From positions 499,338-563,337 of the forward strand of contig VFFE01009204.1 in NCBI GenBank assembly GCA_008921705.1: a stretch of DNA of 64,000 nt, written 5' to 3'. Position 1 is the stretch's first letter; the number at the start of each line of letters is the position of its first letter. Under the pieces are notes generated by a model that saw only the letters and a program-made list of their open reading frames with translations, was not told the DNA's origin and ran no database searches. The position numbers and the translations under genes are program-made. Below, piece by piece: positions 33,932-46,978 of the stretch. The DNA is from Burhinus oedicnemus (Eukaryota > Chordata > Aves > Charadriiformes > Burhinidae).

Positions 33932-36562
33932 TTACACCTAGAGCTGTACACTGGAATATAACATGCTCACATTCAAGATAAATATATTTCAAAAAATGTT
34001 TCCAACAAGCTGATCTGCAAGCATGGTAAAACTGAGGGGTCAGAGGGAGAAGAGGAGAAAAAAAATTCAAGTAAAAGGGGAAAAAGGATAAGTATCTCAT
34101 CACTTTCAAGTTGTACTGCCAAAATGGAGGAGTCATTAATGGGTTTAGCTGAGAAGATGTTCCTGACGAGCCTTCACAGAAGCCATACTTTGATCATAGT
34201 GATTCTTCTCAAACACTTATCATAGCATACTTCTTTTTTAAAAAGGAAAGCCAGGTGTCAATCAACAGCCGAAACATGCCCCTGCCCCCCCTTCCCATCA
34301 CACGGCCGGTGACAATAAGATGCTTGCATCATCCCACTGTCACTGGTATGCTATTGCAAGCACCAGTATGCCAGACTTTGTAGCCTTAGGCGAGGAAGTC
34401 TCTGCGGTAGATGCTGTTCAAGAAAGAAGATGATCTTTGCCCCAGAGCTGTTGTGAATGATGTAATTGTAAATGACGTATGGGACAATGGGGAGAGAGAC
34501 AGATACATACAGGAGAACACACTGGTCAGCACAACAGTAACCTAATTGCTGTTGAGTTTTTTCCTACGTATGGCAGCCTGCAGGAGAAGGGAAAGAAGAC
34601 AATAAATAGCTTTGCAGGTATTTTACAAGGCACAGAACAAGGGTCAGCAACACAGCAAAGCTGAGCAGAGGTGGTAAAGGAGAGGAGGAGAGGGTGGAGG
34701 AAGTGAATGGCATCCCTGACCACCACAGGTCAGAGCCACCACTTAACTACAAACTCCAGAACAGCAACAGAAACTGCTGGGGCAACCTCTGAAGGGCCTG
34801 GACAGCAAAGGTTATGATTTACACCACAGAGAAAGTTTTATTCCCTTCCTTCCCCTCTCCCTCTCCGCAGTGGCACACTTACTATTAGAAATGATAATAA
34901 CAGGTTTGAAGTCATGCTCTGCATGTGGGTTTTTATTCTGGTCCTAAGGGGAGCCTCGACTCAGGTTATGTCTGTACTGCATGTGCTGGTGGTGCACAGA
35001 GGTACCAGAGCGAGCCTGATGGCTAGGCGAGGTGTAGTTTCAGTTCTAAGGGCTTCACTTTGCAGGCCTGCCTGACTCTCTAGGACTTACACGGATGCCT
35101 ACACAGCCTGCAGCCTCCTCTGGCGCTTTTATCAGGAGCTATGAATGCTAAAAAAAAGTGCCTTCCAGGAGGGAAGCTGAGAACCTCTTACCGATATAAA
35201 TCACGTAACAGAAAACCCTTGGAAATGAAGATACAGAGTCCATTGCATACTTCGGTGGTCTTCTCAGGAAGAGCCCCAAGGTTTAGATGAGTAGGTGGTC
35301 TACCTAAGGCCTCCAGAAAATGCAGCATGGTACCAGCTGGGTGTACAAGAGTCCTGGGGCATGAATGAGATCCAGCAGAAGACAGTTTAGCTTGGGTCAA
35401 GAGGAGAGAAGGAACTGCCTATGTGCAGAATACTGGATCCTTTTGGAGGTCTTAAGAAATGCCTAGCTGTCTGCAAAAGCACGTAAAATTGCAGCTACAC
35501 AGTGTCTAATTTAAATATCTACATGAGACAGGCTCTGCTTGAAAATGAATGTATTTAAAGGTAACTGGGATAGCTCTGCACCACACAAAACAGCTGGTGA
35601 GTAATCAGCCCTAGAATTGGTTAAACGCAACAAAGAGTAGCACTACTACAGTACCAGCTAATTTCTTTTGGAGGAAGATTAAAAAGGGTTTAATGGATTT
35701 TACTTTATTTTCTTCTTTGCATATGAATGAATGCATGTCTCTAAGTTTTCAGGCAAGGAGTATGGTTTGGCATAAATTGCAGAGGAGGAAGATTGTCTGT
35801 GTTGCTGCAGTTCTGAAAATTTGTATTCTATAAGGCATCAAAACACTGATACACAATCCATGAGTGCCTAATTACCTATTATTCCTGCTCAAATCAAGAT
35901 TTCCTGCCCTTACAGAAGAGTCTTTCTTTCTTTTTCTTTTTTGGAAAGCTACATGACATTGTATCACAGGCAAAGGTACACCGAGAGTGATCAAATCAAA
36001 CCTGAAAGCAGAGACACTAATAAAAACTTCATGCATCTGTGCAGATTCAGCTCAAAGCAGAGCGCACAAAGCACCTACTGCATTGCCCCTCTCACTGAAC
36101 TTAGGAGAGGGACGGGCTGCAGCGGGAAGAGATGTGCAAACAGCTTTTTTTCTTTGAAAAAAAAGTGTTCCTTGAAGTTCTGTTAAATTCATTAGTGTAT
36201 TCTCAGTTTACATAAGGACTGAACATTATAAATCACAAAAGATCTAGTCCTGCCCATCACTATCCCGGCAGAAATCTGCAGAGGAGCTCAGCTACTTCAG
36301 TACTGTTGGGCCACAGGGGAGTGATCCAGGATCTCAGGCATCTGGGCTCACTGATGTGGGAAGTAGGACCACAGCACAGAGAAGGGGATACAGTCAGAAG
36401 AGGCCAGAGTAGCTCAACTAGATGAGTATTTCCAGAATACCCTCCAGTATAATAACTCCAGGGCACTCTTCCACTGATTTAGTAAAGTGTGAAAAGTCTG
36501 CATCATAAGAAGTTTTGCTGTCAGAATAAGAGAAACTGCTTTATTTGCAGTGCTGAAAGTTG

Positions 36563-36616
36563 CTAGTTCCACTTAGGACGCTAGTTCCACTTAGGACACT
36601 AGTCCCATTCATGACA
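36563..36616. repeat. 18-bp tandem repeat, three copies
   Basis: Two copies of ctagttccacttaggacg (the second with a final A) are followed by a third with several substitutions (ctagtcccattcatgaca). It lies in intron 77, about 110 bp before the unexplained 110-codon frame. Confidence 0.9.
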
Positions 36617-39038
36617 GGGCCTGGCTGATGCACGAGTGAGAGGAGAGAATGTGTCTGGTGTGTTTTTATGTGACTGAGATAAAAATAAAACAAAACTTGT
36701 AAAAGATGGTGCTATTCTTAGTGCCATTTATTTATTGCCGCGGAGTCTTGTAATTCCACTGCACAAGACAACATCTGTATTAAGCAATACTATGTTAAAT
36801 AATAACGGTGTGTACTGATCCCTCTTCCAAATGTTTTCACGCGATGTCATGGCCTCAGGTCTTTTAAGCCATGTTGGTCTCATTTCTGACCATTTCTTGG
36901 CTCCCACTTCCTCATTCCCACCAGCCTGGGAAGCGCTCTCACCAGCTTCAGTTAGCTCAAGAACTTCTGCCCCTAAATTCCTCTCTGAGCCTCGTTCGTA
37001 GAAAGCATTTGCCACAAAACCAGAACCACAAAACACAGCCTGGTCCACCATGACATCCACCTGAAGCGGGGGAACTTGTTTGCCCTTAGTGCTGCAGGAG
37101 AGACGAATTTGGCTTTAAAAATACTGGCCTGCCAATCTTACTTTCTAACTGTGAACCAATTCCCTAGAGATTTAGTAGCTTGGGCACAAATACAGCGTGA
37201 AAATGTTTTCCTCTGTGGCCCATTATCAAGCAGGGTCAAATAAACCACTGAGGTGGTATTTAATGGTAGATTTCCACTAAATGTCAGACCTCTGGCTTTG
37301 ACATCTGTTTTGAGTTAGCACAGCAGCTGTTGGAAGCAGCTGCAGCAGTTGTGAATTTGCTGGGAGCAGCAAAGTAAAAGAGGAATGGATGGGAAACCCT
37401 GTAGATGAAAAGGAAAAATTCCTTAAGGACAGCAATCATCAGGTAATCAGCAGAATTTCCCTCTCCGGCTTTCGGCACCAACAGTCAGCTGTGCAAGGAG
37501 CATGGAAGTCTGCTGCTCCTTAGGAAATGCCAAGAACTGCCAAAAGTTAAACTGAAGAAACAAAAAAAAACCCTATAAAAGCTATATAGTAACACAAGTT
37601 ATTGCATCCGAGATCTGCTTATGAAGGTCTACGCTTCTCTAAAATACATTCAAAATGATGCTATGAAGCCTTGATCCCCGTTTAAAAACAACTCTATGCA
37701 GCAAAACCTTGGAAAATACCGTAATCAAAATGAATCTGTCTCCAGGTGAGTGACAATTAATTACTACTACATCTTACTGCTTTGTTTCAGAAGCCCAAAG
37801 TAAGAACTACTACTTGCTTTAGAAAACTACTTCCCAACCTGAGCAAATCTTACTCTTCAGATGCTTTTGATGATATTGAGACTGAATATTTTGGTTTTAA
37901 CTTGTATCCTGTGATGTTCAACTATGCATCTGTGCACCCAAGCACAGAAATTCAGTCCTTTTCTCTCTTCACTGCTTATTCAGCTCTGAACTCTTCTCAT
38001 GAACCAAAGCCTTCAGAGTCCAGTTTGCTCTTGCCATGTTCTGCACTCCTCCAAGTTGTCATTACCCTAATAGCAACAGGATACCCAGAATTATGTCCCT
38101 CCTTCAAAAGGCGTATCACTCCCTATGCTGTGACATGCTGGAGCTGGATATTTAGTTTGAAATTTAACACGCTTATTTTTACAGGCCACAATGGAAACCC
38201 ACATTTAATGTCCTGCCAGTAACTTCCCAGGCGTTTTCATACTTCCCTAGATTTCCTCAATTGATTCCATGTATAAATTTCAGGTTATTTGTATCGATGT
38301 TTGTCCCTTCCTGGATTTCATTTTGTTATTCTCACTTTCAATCTAGGTAGGTTTTGGTGAGTGCCCTGTGTCCTCTGCAGCTCTGCCGGAATTGCATGGT
38401 TTATGAGTATCACAGCACACTTCTCCTTCTACAGCATTAGTATAGAAATAAACAAAGCTACTTCTAGTACTAGTCAATCTTGGGCATTTAATCCATCCTC
38501 CTTCTGATTTTAAATCCTAAAGATGGTATGCATCACATGTGCTGCCACTTTACCCAAGTAGTTTGAATTCACCTTTCAAATAATATTTCATAAGCTCCTG
38601 TATCACAACACACTTCTGAATGCATGACTGGGATGACTAAGTTTCGTGCATCTGACAATTTTTTAATTCTAATTAATATGAATTAATATAAGAAAATGTA
38701 TTCTTTTATAGATCTGTGCTCATCACTTGTTTGGACTTATTGTTCTGTTTCCTGAATACCTACAAATAGCTTGAGATTCAATGCAACCTGTAATGCAAAC
38801 GAATAAAATAATACTTGCACCATGCCTGAATCCTTACACTATGCCCCCTGCTCAGGCTGCTTTACCAAACTGCTTTCACTCTTTTGCAATTACACTTTGA
38901 TCTTTTATTATAGATTGGAAACCTGAGATACAGATTTGCACCTCTCAACACCAAAAAGGCCCCTGATTCAGTGGTTTGTTGAGACCAGTCAACCCTGCTT
39001 CCTTTTCTCCTCCCTGCAGTCTTGTAAATAAGTCATAT

Positions 39039-39582
39039 CACAGAATCACAGAATCACAGGGGTTGGAAGGGACCTCTGGAGATCATCTAGTCCAAGCCCC
39101 CTGCCAGAGCAGGGTCACCTACAGCAGGTTGCACAGGATGGTGTCCAGGCGGGTTTGGAAGGTCTCCAGAGTCGGAGACTCCACCACCTCTCAGGACAGC
39201 CTGTTCCAGTGCTCTGCCACCCTCAAAGGAAAGAAGTTCCTCCTCATGTTCAGATGGAACCACCTGTGTTCAAGTTTGTGCCCATTACCTCTTGTCCTAT
39301 CACTGGGCACCACCGCAAAAAGACTGATGCCATCCTCCCGGCAGCCTCCGGTATTGATGAGATCTCCTCTGAGTCTCCTCTTCTCCAGACTAAAAAGATC
39401 CAAGTCCCTCAGCCTTTCCTCATAAGAAAGATGTTCCAGCCCCCTAATCATCTTTGTAGCCCTCTGCTGTACCCTCTCCAGCAGTTCCCTGTCCTTCTTG
39501 AACCGGGGAGCCCAGAAGTGGACACAGGACTCCAAATGTGGCCTCACCAGGACAGAGTAAAGGGCGAGGATAACTCCTGTGG
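39039..39582 (-). mobile_element. CR1 LINE fragment, intron 77, with partial ORF2
   Basis: The longest CR1 in the window, about 544 bp. The plus strand begins with two octamer-tail units (cacagaatcacagaatcaca) followed by the CR1 3' region. The minus strand carries an open stretch of about 118 codons (39191-39547) with the familiar CR1 reverse-transcriptase C-terminal text, for example [20 protein letters not shown] and [13 protein letters not shown]. It is 5'-truncated and cannot be autonomous. It lies in sense orientation with DMD. Confidence 0.95.
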
Positions 39583-42088
39583 AATCTGACTGACTACAGC
39601 ATCCTTCATCTCATGATGAAGCTCTACATGAGGCTGCGGCAAATTAGCTGTGGATGTAAGCTTTGTTTATGCGGACACCCGTTGAATATCATTTATTTGT
39701 TACAATGGAAGTAGAAGAAAACTCCAATTACTGAACTTTGCATGAGATCTCAGCAAAATTGATGATGTCAGTAGCCTTCTATGTTAACCAGCGAATGGAA
39801 ATCCATTTGCACTGGTTGTAGGACAAACTGTCTCACAGAGAGCCTGACCCTTCCTATTCCTTAACCAAAAGCAATTATACAAACCTGGCATTCGTGCAAA
39901 TGCACATGAAACCTAATCGAGGTCCTAATCTCTTTAGCCAAAACCTGGTAAAATCCTCCAAAAAGTGAACGACTTTTTCTCCCAGGTGGACTAATCGTCT
40001 TGTGTGGCCAAAGAGAGAGGAAGAGGCAGATTCTGGCTCAGCCCGACGGTGCCTTGGTCAGACCCAGAAGAAAAGTCCTGTGGGGAGCTCGATTCTGCCT
40101 GACAGCCTGTGGCTGCTCTTGGCTGCTGCACCAGAAGCTCCTCTCATGGCTTGGCTGAGGAGAAGACACATGTCAAACAAAGACTGTGCCTCCTCCTCGC
40201 TCGCAGCCCTTCATGCAGCTTAGAGAGTATTTTTGTCCTCTACAGCTGCTAGTCAGGCAGGAAAGTATATAAGCTGCGATCTCTTTTAGGGATGCTTGTG
40301 ATCACATACCACACTTTTAACATAGTTACTGAAGGGAGAAACAAATAAGGGAATACATTCTTTCTTTGTATTTAAATAGCCACATTTTGCATCACCAGAA
40401 TGAAAATGTGAAGTTACAGCCTAATTATGGAATTAAAATATTAACTGATGTTTACCAATTTCAGATCTTCCCCCCCTCAACACTTACACCTTATATTCTG
40501 TCAGTCTGATTCACGAAGCTTTGTATTTTTCACTAATAAAATAAAATTAAAACCCTTTTCTATTCTCAATCAGTAGGGACTGATCTCTACCTATTTATAC
40601 ACAGGAAATGAACCACTGTATTTCAAATATCTCATTAACTATTGTTTCATAAATTGCTCCTATTTTACTTAAAACTAAGCTTGTTTTTAAAAAGAAACAT
40701 GTCAGCATCATCAGCTATGATTACAAATCAGATATCACATTTGGCAAATATTTTAATACAGGGGGTATCTACATCTAGACACATACGACTATGCATGACC
40801 ACCTAAATATAACATATTTACACAAATGGTGGTCACTGATAAGAAAGGACTGGCTGTTGCAACCCTGTGCACACAGCAACTTTAAAAATAAGTCCATTTT
40901 TATCTACATACCAATATTTGAAACATTTTTCACCTGTTCTCTCTGATAATTAATATCTAAGCAAAATGAAGGCTGGACATACGACTTTTTCATATAATGT
41001 TGAGGTGGAGATGAATGTAGTTAATATATTGTATTAGATTTTCTTCAATAATATCTTTCTAAAATGATTCCATCTTTTGATCTATAGCATGAGAGCTTCT
41101 GCAGTTTATACTGCCTTCTCCTTTTCCACTGCCCACAGGTGATGCCTGGCGAGAGCTGAGCTTGCTTTGAAATCAAAGGATGGAGAAAACTTGACTTCAC
41201 TGAAAGTCTAGCATGATGGTTAACGCATTTATCTACTAAAGAAGAACCCCTGGGTGATGTGTGAAACCTGTGCAAGGGGCCCTGTGGTAAATCTATGCCC
41301 CTACTGAAATCCACTTAACAGGCTGTCAATAGACACCGGGACTTTCTTTTGCCAAGAGGTTTATGTCTGAGCCTTCTTTGACAGCAACAGGTAATAACCC
41401 CAACCTTCCCATCTCCTCCTAGAAATCTAAGCCATTTTTCTTGGCAGCAGAGTATTTTCTCTGGTCTCAGAAAACACTTTCTTAAATGAAAAGAAGGTTG
41501 AACAAATATATTCCAGTGATATAAATGCTTATCTTTTAGCAAACAACAGGAATGAGCGAAACAGAAACACTGAAAGAAATGCTCTGGCTTTATGCACGCT
41601 GCACAAGCAAGCAGCCCGCTCCATCACTCTGGACACAAGTGCTACAAGGTCGAGAACTATGGCTCAGAACTTTAGTATTATTTCAAACCAGATTCTTCTT
41701 GGAGAAAGGTGAGGACAGAAGAAAAATGTACTAAGACATGTATTAAAAATAAATCAGCAAGGGGACTGACTGAAAAGGAGAGAAGCTGTGAGAAAAGGAA
41801 CGCGGCAAAAGGAGGGAGAAGAAAATGCTGAGGAAAAAAAGAGTCTCAGACAGACGTTGTTTCATCCACGTATCTAGCAAGGGCTACCTGTGGAGGTAGC
41901 TTAAGGTAAAGGAGGAGCAGGCTGCTGCTCCACTCTAAATAAGACAGGTTTCTCTACAGCTACTGTTAAAACGAAAACAAAGAGCAGCAAAAAAACCTGA
42001 AACCAAAACACAACCCCCTGGAAACATCAAGGAACAGAAAGCACTTTTATCTTCCTCCCTCTCGTCTGCCGTGGGCAGCAGCGCTCAC

Positions 42089-42181
42089 CTCTGGAGCTGG
42101 GGAAGGAGTTGTTCAGCTGCTCCATCACTTCCTCCAAACCTGTGCTTGTGTCCTGGGGAGGGCTGAGCAGCTCATCCTCGC
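42089..42181 (-). CDS. DMD: Dystrophin exon 77
   Basis: A 93-bp exon with acceptor tttccag and donor gtgagc. It encodes GEDELLSPPQDTSTGLEEVM followed by EQLNNSFPSSR, about residues 3641-3671 in human numbering, and ends with the first G of a Gly codon. That G is completed by exon 78 in the muscle form, or directly by exon 79 when exon 78 is skipped. The swapped acidic pair (EDE for human EED) is the only difference from the human peptide as I recall it. Confidence 0.97.
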
Positions 42182-42433
42182 CTGGAAAGCAAATCCACAC
42201 CACTGCATGAGAGCCACTGTAAAACCATTTGCCAACGGCTTGCTGTTGTGTATGTCCTTCATGAAGCTAAGGCTGTTCATGTAAACACATTTTCTGCTTT
42301 GTATACAACCAAAATTGTTAAAAAGGTCAATTTTGTGGACTATTATGTTCCTCTTTCTTTTTAAGGATCTAAGCAAAATTAAACAATGAATTTTAAACAA
42401 TTAACACTGACTTTAATTAGTAAAAAGGGATTT

Positions 42434-42600
42434 AAGAAATAATCTACTCCGGTAAAGGAAGTGGGGTAAAATGTCTGCTAGGAACATTTAGTTCCATAAA
42501 TGACACTCGTCGTTTCAGCTTCTCTTATTCTATTAATGGAAAAAGAAATTGCTGTTGTGAGTGCTGCTATTGAGCACCTTTCTAATAGTGCTGGATTCAT
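42434..42600 (+). repeat. Diverged repeat pair, member A (intron 76)
   Basis: Shares with 43286-43458 the blocks gaagtggggtaaa-tgtctgc, then cagcttct-ttatt, then attaatgg, then gtgctgg-ttca in the same order and orientation. I judge overall identity at roughly 65-75 percent over about 170 bp. It is either an old tandem duplication or two copies of an unrecognised dispersed repeat. Confidence 0.65.
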
Positions 42601-43285
42601 GTTAGCACTGCTTTGCCTAGCTGTGTAAATCAGTAGAAACCCAGATTCTCATCTGCATCAGTATTAATATTTGACAGTTTAATTGCATCAGATTGGCGCT
42701 CCAAGAACATTCAATTGTACTGTAAAAGGGTTTAGCAGCAGTTTAATAAAGCGAAATACATTTCTCCCACTGAATAATTTCTGTAACCTGATTATAGGGC
42801 AGCAGCTTAATGGGAAATTAAATACATTTTATTTTTACCGGAGTTTTTTTGGTTGTGGTTTCAGATAACTAAAATCTGTATGTTGACTTTACTGTAGACC
42901 CTAGCCTCCAATACAAATAAAGCAACCGAAAAAAGAATACTCCTCAAGGATATACTTTGAGTGAGATTCTCCTTTTTTACTACATTTCTTTTATCCCTAT
43001 TAAAACACAGAAGCAATTTTGCCTACTGTAATAACCATGAGGTACATCCTTATTTTGAAAATGACTTAATGATCCTTTATTCTAACATTACTCGACTGGA
43101 GTAATAAACTGCCTGATTTCCTGTTAGCATTTACACTCTTTAAATATCGAGGTGCTCCATGCTAATGGAAAGCCTACTAGAAGAGATGCTAAAGGAACAC
43201 ATCAGGACTGCATATATTTCCTATTATTAGCCTTAGCGTCAGCCTCACCTTAGGGCCAGGAGTTTCACAAGAGTTATTACTGACC

Positions 43286-43458
43286 AAGAGTAATTCTTCC
43301 CACTCTAGTACAAGAAGTGGGGTAAAGTGTCTGCAAGAAGCACTTAATTCATGTAAGTGATGGTCTTCATATCAGCTTCTTTTATTCCATTAATGGTCTA
43401 AAAATAGCTGCTCAGACTGCCTGCAGTTTGTTCAGCTTTCGACTGGTGCTGGGTTCAC
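43286..43458 (+). repeat. Diverged repeat pair, member B (intron 76)
   Basis: Partner of 42434-42600, about 853 bp away. The strongest block is gaagtggggtaaagtgtctg, followed by tatcagcttcttttattcca and ttaatgg. It ends near ggtgctgggttcac. No coding or SINE text was recognised in either member. Confidence 0.65.
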
Positions 43459-44806
43459 ACAAATCAACTCACACCAGGAGTTACTTTTGCATCAAGTGCT
43501 GCACCGACAGAGGTGCCTTAGCAGAACTAATGTCCTTCCAGCCTCTGCTGGATGGCAAGGTGAAAACTCAGCGAGTAAGATCTTCCCGCTTCTACCCAGG
43601 CCGAGGACCTTATCAGCATGCCTGCAGAAAGCCACCTGGCCCCAAAGATTGAAAGAAGAGGGCAGCGGTTCTGCTGTCCTGGTCAGGAAGAACTGAGGAC
43701 AGGTACTGACTTCCAAATATCCTGGTAAGCGCCGATACAAACTGAACTGTGTTGACCCTCAAGACTTCTGTATCTTTCATTAAAAAAGCATTATTTTTAT
43801 TTTTTCTCATTTGGATGCTTTTTCTGAGCATTTCCTTGTAAATGACAAAATAAGACATCAGCCAAGCAACATGAAAAAAGTAAGGACACCTTCAGACCTC
43901 AGTCACCTCTCTTTACCCAAAACAGTCTTCCCCATTCCTGTTTCTACAAAAGGCTTGGAGAGCTGGGTGGGTCTCAACTATTCCGGTGGTACCTGAACAA
44001 ATTTAAAGTTCAGCAACAGCCTCTTGGCTTACATGCCTTGGAGAACCTCCTCTGCTGCTACATTACTCGGGGAGAAAGGCCAAACATCAGGGTTTTCCCA
44101 TTAGGACTCTATCAGAAGAAAAGCAGAACCTTTCCACTTCCCCAGGTGTATTTCAGAAAATCAAGGGATAAGCTCTTCTGTTTGTAAATTAGGATCTGAG
44201 TGGGTTGCTGCTTTTACCAAATGGCTGGACAACACTGCTGGTGGAAAAACCTTTACAGTAATCTCTCCTTGAGAAAGCAGAGAGACAGAGAAGTGCAGTG
44301 AGTCTACATTCAAAGAAAAAAATCTAAGGTCTCCTTTCAAAAAGAAAAATATGTAAAAGCTACCACTACATTACCTCATTGCCTGAGAGACCTAGACATC
44401 CTCAGTATTTTCTCGAAAATTATGACTCCCTCATTACCAGGTACATGCTTGCTGCATGGGAGCTTTATTTACAACACCGCTCTGGTTCCCTTCACAATTC
44501 AAGAATATTTTAAGTCGCGCTTCAGAAAACTCTCAGAGTAGCAAGCAAAGCTTTCTGGTGTGAAAGGAGACTCGACAAACTGAATTAGTTGCGGTTTGTT
44601 AGCTCGGTTAGTAATTCTTTTTATAAGCTCTGCTCCATGCTGCCAACAATGTTGCTTTGCTGAGTCTCAACATGATCATACTGATAACGACTCAACATCT
44701 CACTGTCCTTCCACATACAGGCTCAATCAAACAAACAGAAAAAAACAATTCATGTCTAAATATCTGCTTTAAAAATGTTTCAGCAGTTTATATGGTTATA
44801 TGTGTG

Positions 44807-44825
44807 TTAATTAATTAATTAATTC
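44807..44825. repeat. TTAA tandem repeat, intron 76
   Basis: Reads ttaattaattaattaatt, about four and a half TTAA units. Confidence 0.85.
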
Positions 44826-46253
44826 CAGTCTCACAAGTTAAATGGGAATTATTTTGTATCGAGTCAAATGAAAAGAAGTACATTATTGTATTTTGTCCTA
44901 CTAAAAGGATAAAATCTGAAACTACAAGATTTTTAATAAGATGGCTGGGAACCACTGTCTTCCTATATTTTCTTGTGTATTTTAATTAACATATTTTATG
45001 TGATGAAATTCACAACACTTCTCCAGAAAGCCAATGTAAATTACTCCACCAATACATTTTGTCTACTCTGTGTGTGTCACACATAGCAAAATATTTGCTC
45101 TCTAGTAACATGATTAAAGAAAGATCCCAATGAAATTGCTGCTACCTGTGATTGTACTCTCATCCACAAGATTTACCTTAAGAACTCCTAAAGGTACAAT
45201 ATTTTTCACATTTTTTGTTGCAAGGCATACAGACCCCATCCTGTTTGATACTGGCACAGGCTGACGTCATTGCCTACACTCGGGATGCAATAAAAAGCCC
45301 CCAAACAAGCTGCATCTCCCACCACGATGGCACTTTAGACAAAGCAGAATGTCCCCTCCCATTTAATTTCTCACTGTCATTGACTCTTTCACTCACTGCA
45401 GTGAAAAGCTCTCACTTAAGCCTGTCACTTTCCCCCAAAGCCTCTCTCTAATATACACTAAATAAATTTCTGTGTATGAAGCTGAGTATTATCATCAGAC
45501 TTCAAATATTATCTTGTTGAAGTAATTTAAGCACATTTGCTTAAAGATGCTGCAACAGTTGATTGCTTTTTCGCTAGCAGAAAATCCTTACTACTTGGTA
45601 ATAAATACTTGTTAATTATAGAACAGATAGGAAATTACACAAATGCTACAGAGCAGTTACTAAAAGCACAAAAATAATTCCAGCCTCTAGCTACAGCATA
45701 TTATTACTTGACCTTACTCCACAACTCATGACGTTCATTATCACATCTGATGTGATATCTAGGAAAGACACTAGAAAAGCACTGCGTATGAGTGACAGCT
45801 CAATTCTACTCATTGAGCCATGACATATTAAAAATAAGATCACATCAGTTAACATGGGGATGATTAATCATACATTTAATCTCTTAGCCATAATTAATAC
45901 TATGGACATTTAAATCAGCCGTGTCATGCTTAATAGCTGAAAGTCAGTTTGAATAGAATAGTTATCTTTTTAGTGATATTTGTTTTCAGAAGTCAAGCCC
46001 TGGCTGAGCTTTGTGTTCATTGTCAAAATATCCATGCTACTGTGTGCATCATAACCAAAAGCAAAAGCCTGAACCATAATGAAGATGTAAAGTGTAAACA
46101 GCCAGATGACATCAAAGACCATTGCAGATGTCTACTTCATTCTCATTTGAACTAAAGAGGAGAGCAGAGTATTTTCTGTCTTTAAGGAATTTTTTTTGCT
46201 GGAAAATGGGACTAGAAGTATTTTTTATGACAATCTGAACTTTGTTATCTTAC

Positions 46254-46377
46254 CCATGGTTTCTGAAGTCTGGCTGCCAACTACACGAAGAAGCATTGGC
46301 TGACTGCTGTCTGACCTCTGCAAAGAGGTAGAAGGAGACGATAGTGTTGTACCATTCACCTTCGCATCTGCCTGTGG
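46254..46377 (-). CDS. DMD: Dystrophin exon 76
   Basis: A 124-bp exon with acceptor aattttcag and donor gtaaga. It encodes PQADAKVNGTTLSSPSTSLQ followed by RSDSSQPMLLRVVGSQTSET and M, then the first base of the next Gly codon (about residues 3600-3640 in human numbering). The serine- and threonine-rich composition suggests a flexible, phosphorylatable tail after the coiled coils. It differs from human at a few positions (Asp for Glu, Leu for Val, Glu-Thr for Asp-Ser). Unlike exons 72-74, its length is not a multiple of three. Confidence 0.97.
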
Positions 46378-46734
46378 CTGAAAATTGAAGAAAAAAAGAA
46401 GAGATTAACAGCTCAGTACAGTTGCACAAATCTTTATATCTCTGTATTTTTTATTTATTCCATGAATACACACAATTTCCTGTCTGTTTTTAAGTAAATA
46501 TATCCACGCAAACAATGGATTTGAATTCTGAATAAGACAAGGAAGAAGACTAAATAAGAACACCGAAACATGATTTCAGGTTCTCATTCTATAGCTTGTA
46601 GAACTACTTAATATTTTTCTCTGACTAGCCTCTACTGATAAGATTTCTTGGTCTATTGTCCTTATTGACAACACTTCACACCCTGTTTGGAAGATGACTC
46701 TAGAGACATCTAGAAGAAAGACCTGAGGACTCAC
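46378..46734 (-). other. DMD: DMD intron 75 (short)
   Basis: A 357-bp GT-AG intron (gtgagt...aattttcag), by far the shortest in the window. It has no recognisable repeat. Confidence 0.93.
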
Positions 46735-46978
46735 CTGCTCCAGCAGCTGCCTCAGCCTGTGCAGCTGTGACTCCAGCTGTTTGTTGTGATCCTCCAGAAT
46801 CTGCATCCTGGCCTCCAGGCGGCCCTTGTGCTGGCGAAGTAGCTTGGCTTCTGCAATGAGCTCAGCATCCCGGGGGCTTTGCGGAGAAACCGGCATCATC
46901 TCCGGTGGGGACGGCAGTGGAGACAGTCCTTTGTGGTCATGCTGTTGCTTCAAACGGTCGTACTCTGCTTGCAAGTTT
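46735..46978 (-). CDS. DMD: Dystrophin exon 75 (dystrobrevin-binding coiled coils)
   Basis: A 244-bp exon with acceptor ctcaacag and donor gtgagt. It encodes [20 protein letters not shown], then a proline-rich spacer ([17 protein letters not shown]), then a second heptad-rich helix ending in [10 protein letters not shown], about residues 3518-3599 in human numbering. The two helices are the leucine-heptad coiled coils that pair with alpha- and beta-dystrobrevin. The spacer contains SP sites that could be phosphorylated. Differences from human are conservative: HDH for HEH, and Val for Thr in MMPTSPQ. It is the longest coding exon in the window and lies only 357 bp from exon 76. Confidence 0.97.

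Larger units (their letters stand above)
33451..42088 (-). other. DMD: DMD intron 77
   Basis: An 8,638-bp GT-AG intron (gtgagc...cctaaag), the longest complete intron here. It contains the longest CR1 of the window (39039-39582), a CA/TA-rich tract (33862-33930), an 18-bp tandem triplet (36563-36616) and an unexplained 110-codon frame (36728-37060). I see nothing else. Confidence 0.88.
42182..46253 (-). other. DMD: DMD intron 76
   Basis: A 4,072-bp GT-AG intron (gtaaga...tttccag). It contains the two members of a diverged repeat pair (42434-42600 and 43286-43458) and a TTAA-type tandem near 44807-44825. The remainder is AT-rich and unrecognised. Confidence 0.88.

Noticed and set aside
39155..39589. 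Plus-strand open frame of 144 codons overlapping the CR1.
   Set aside because: It is the antisense shadow of CR1 ORF2.
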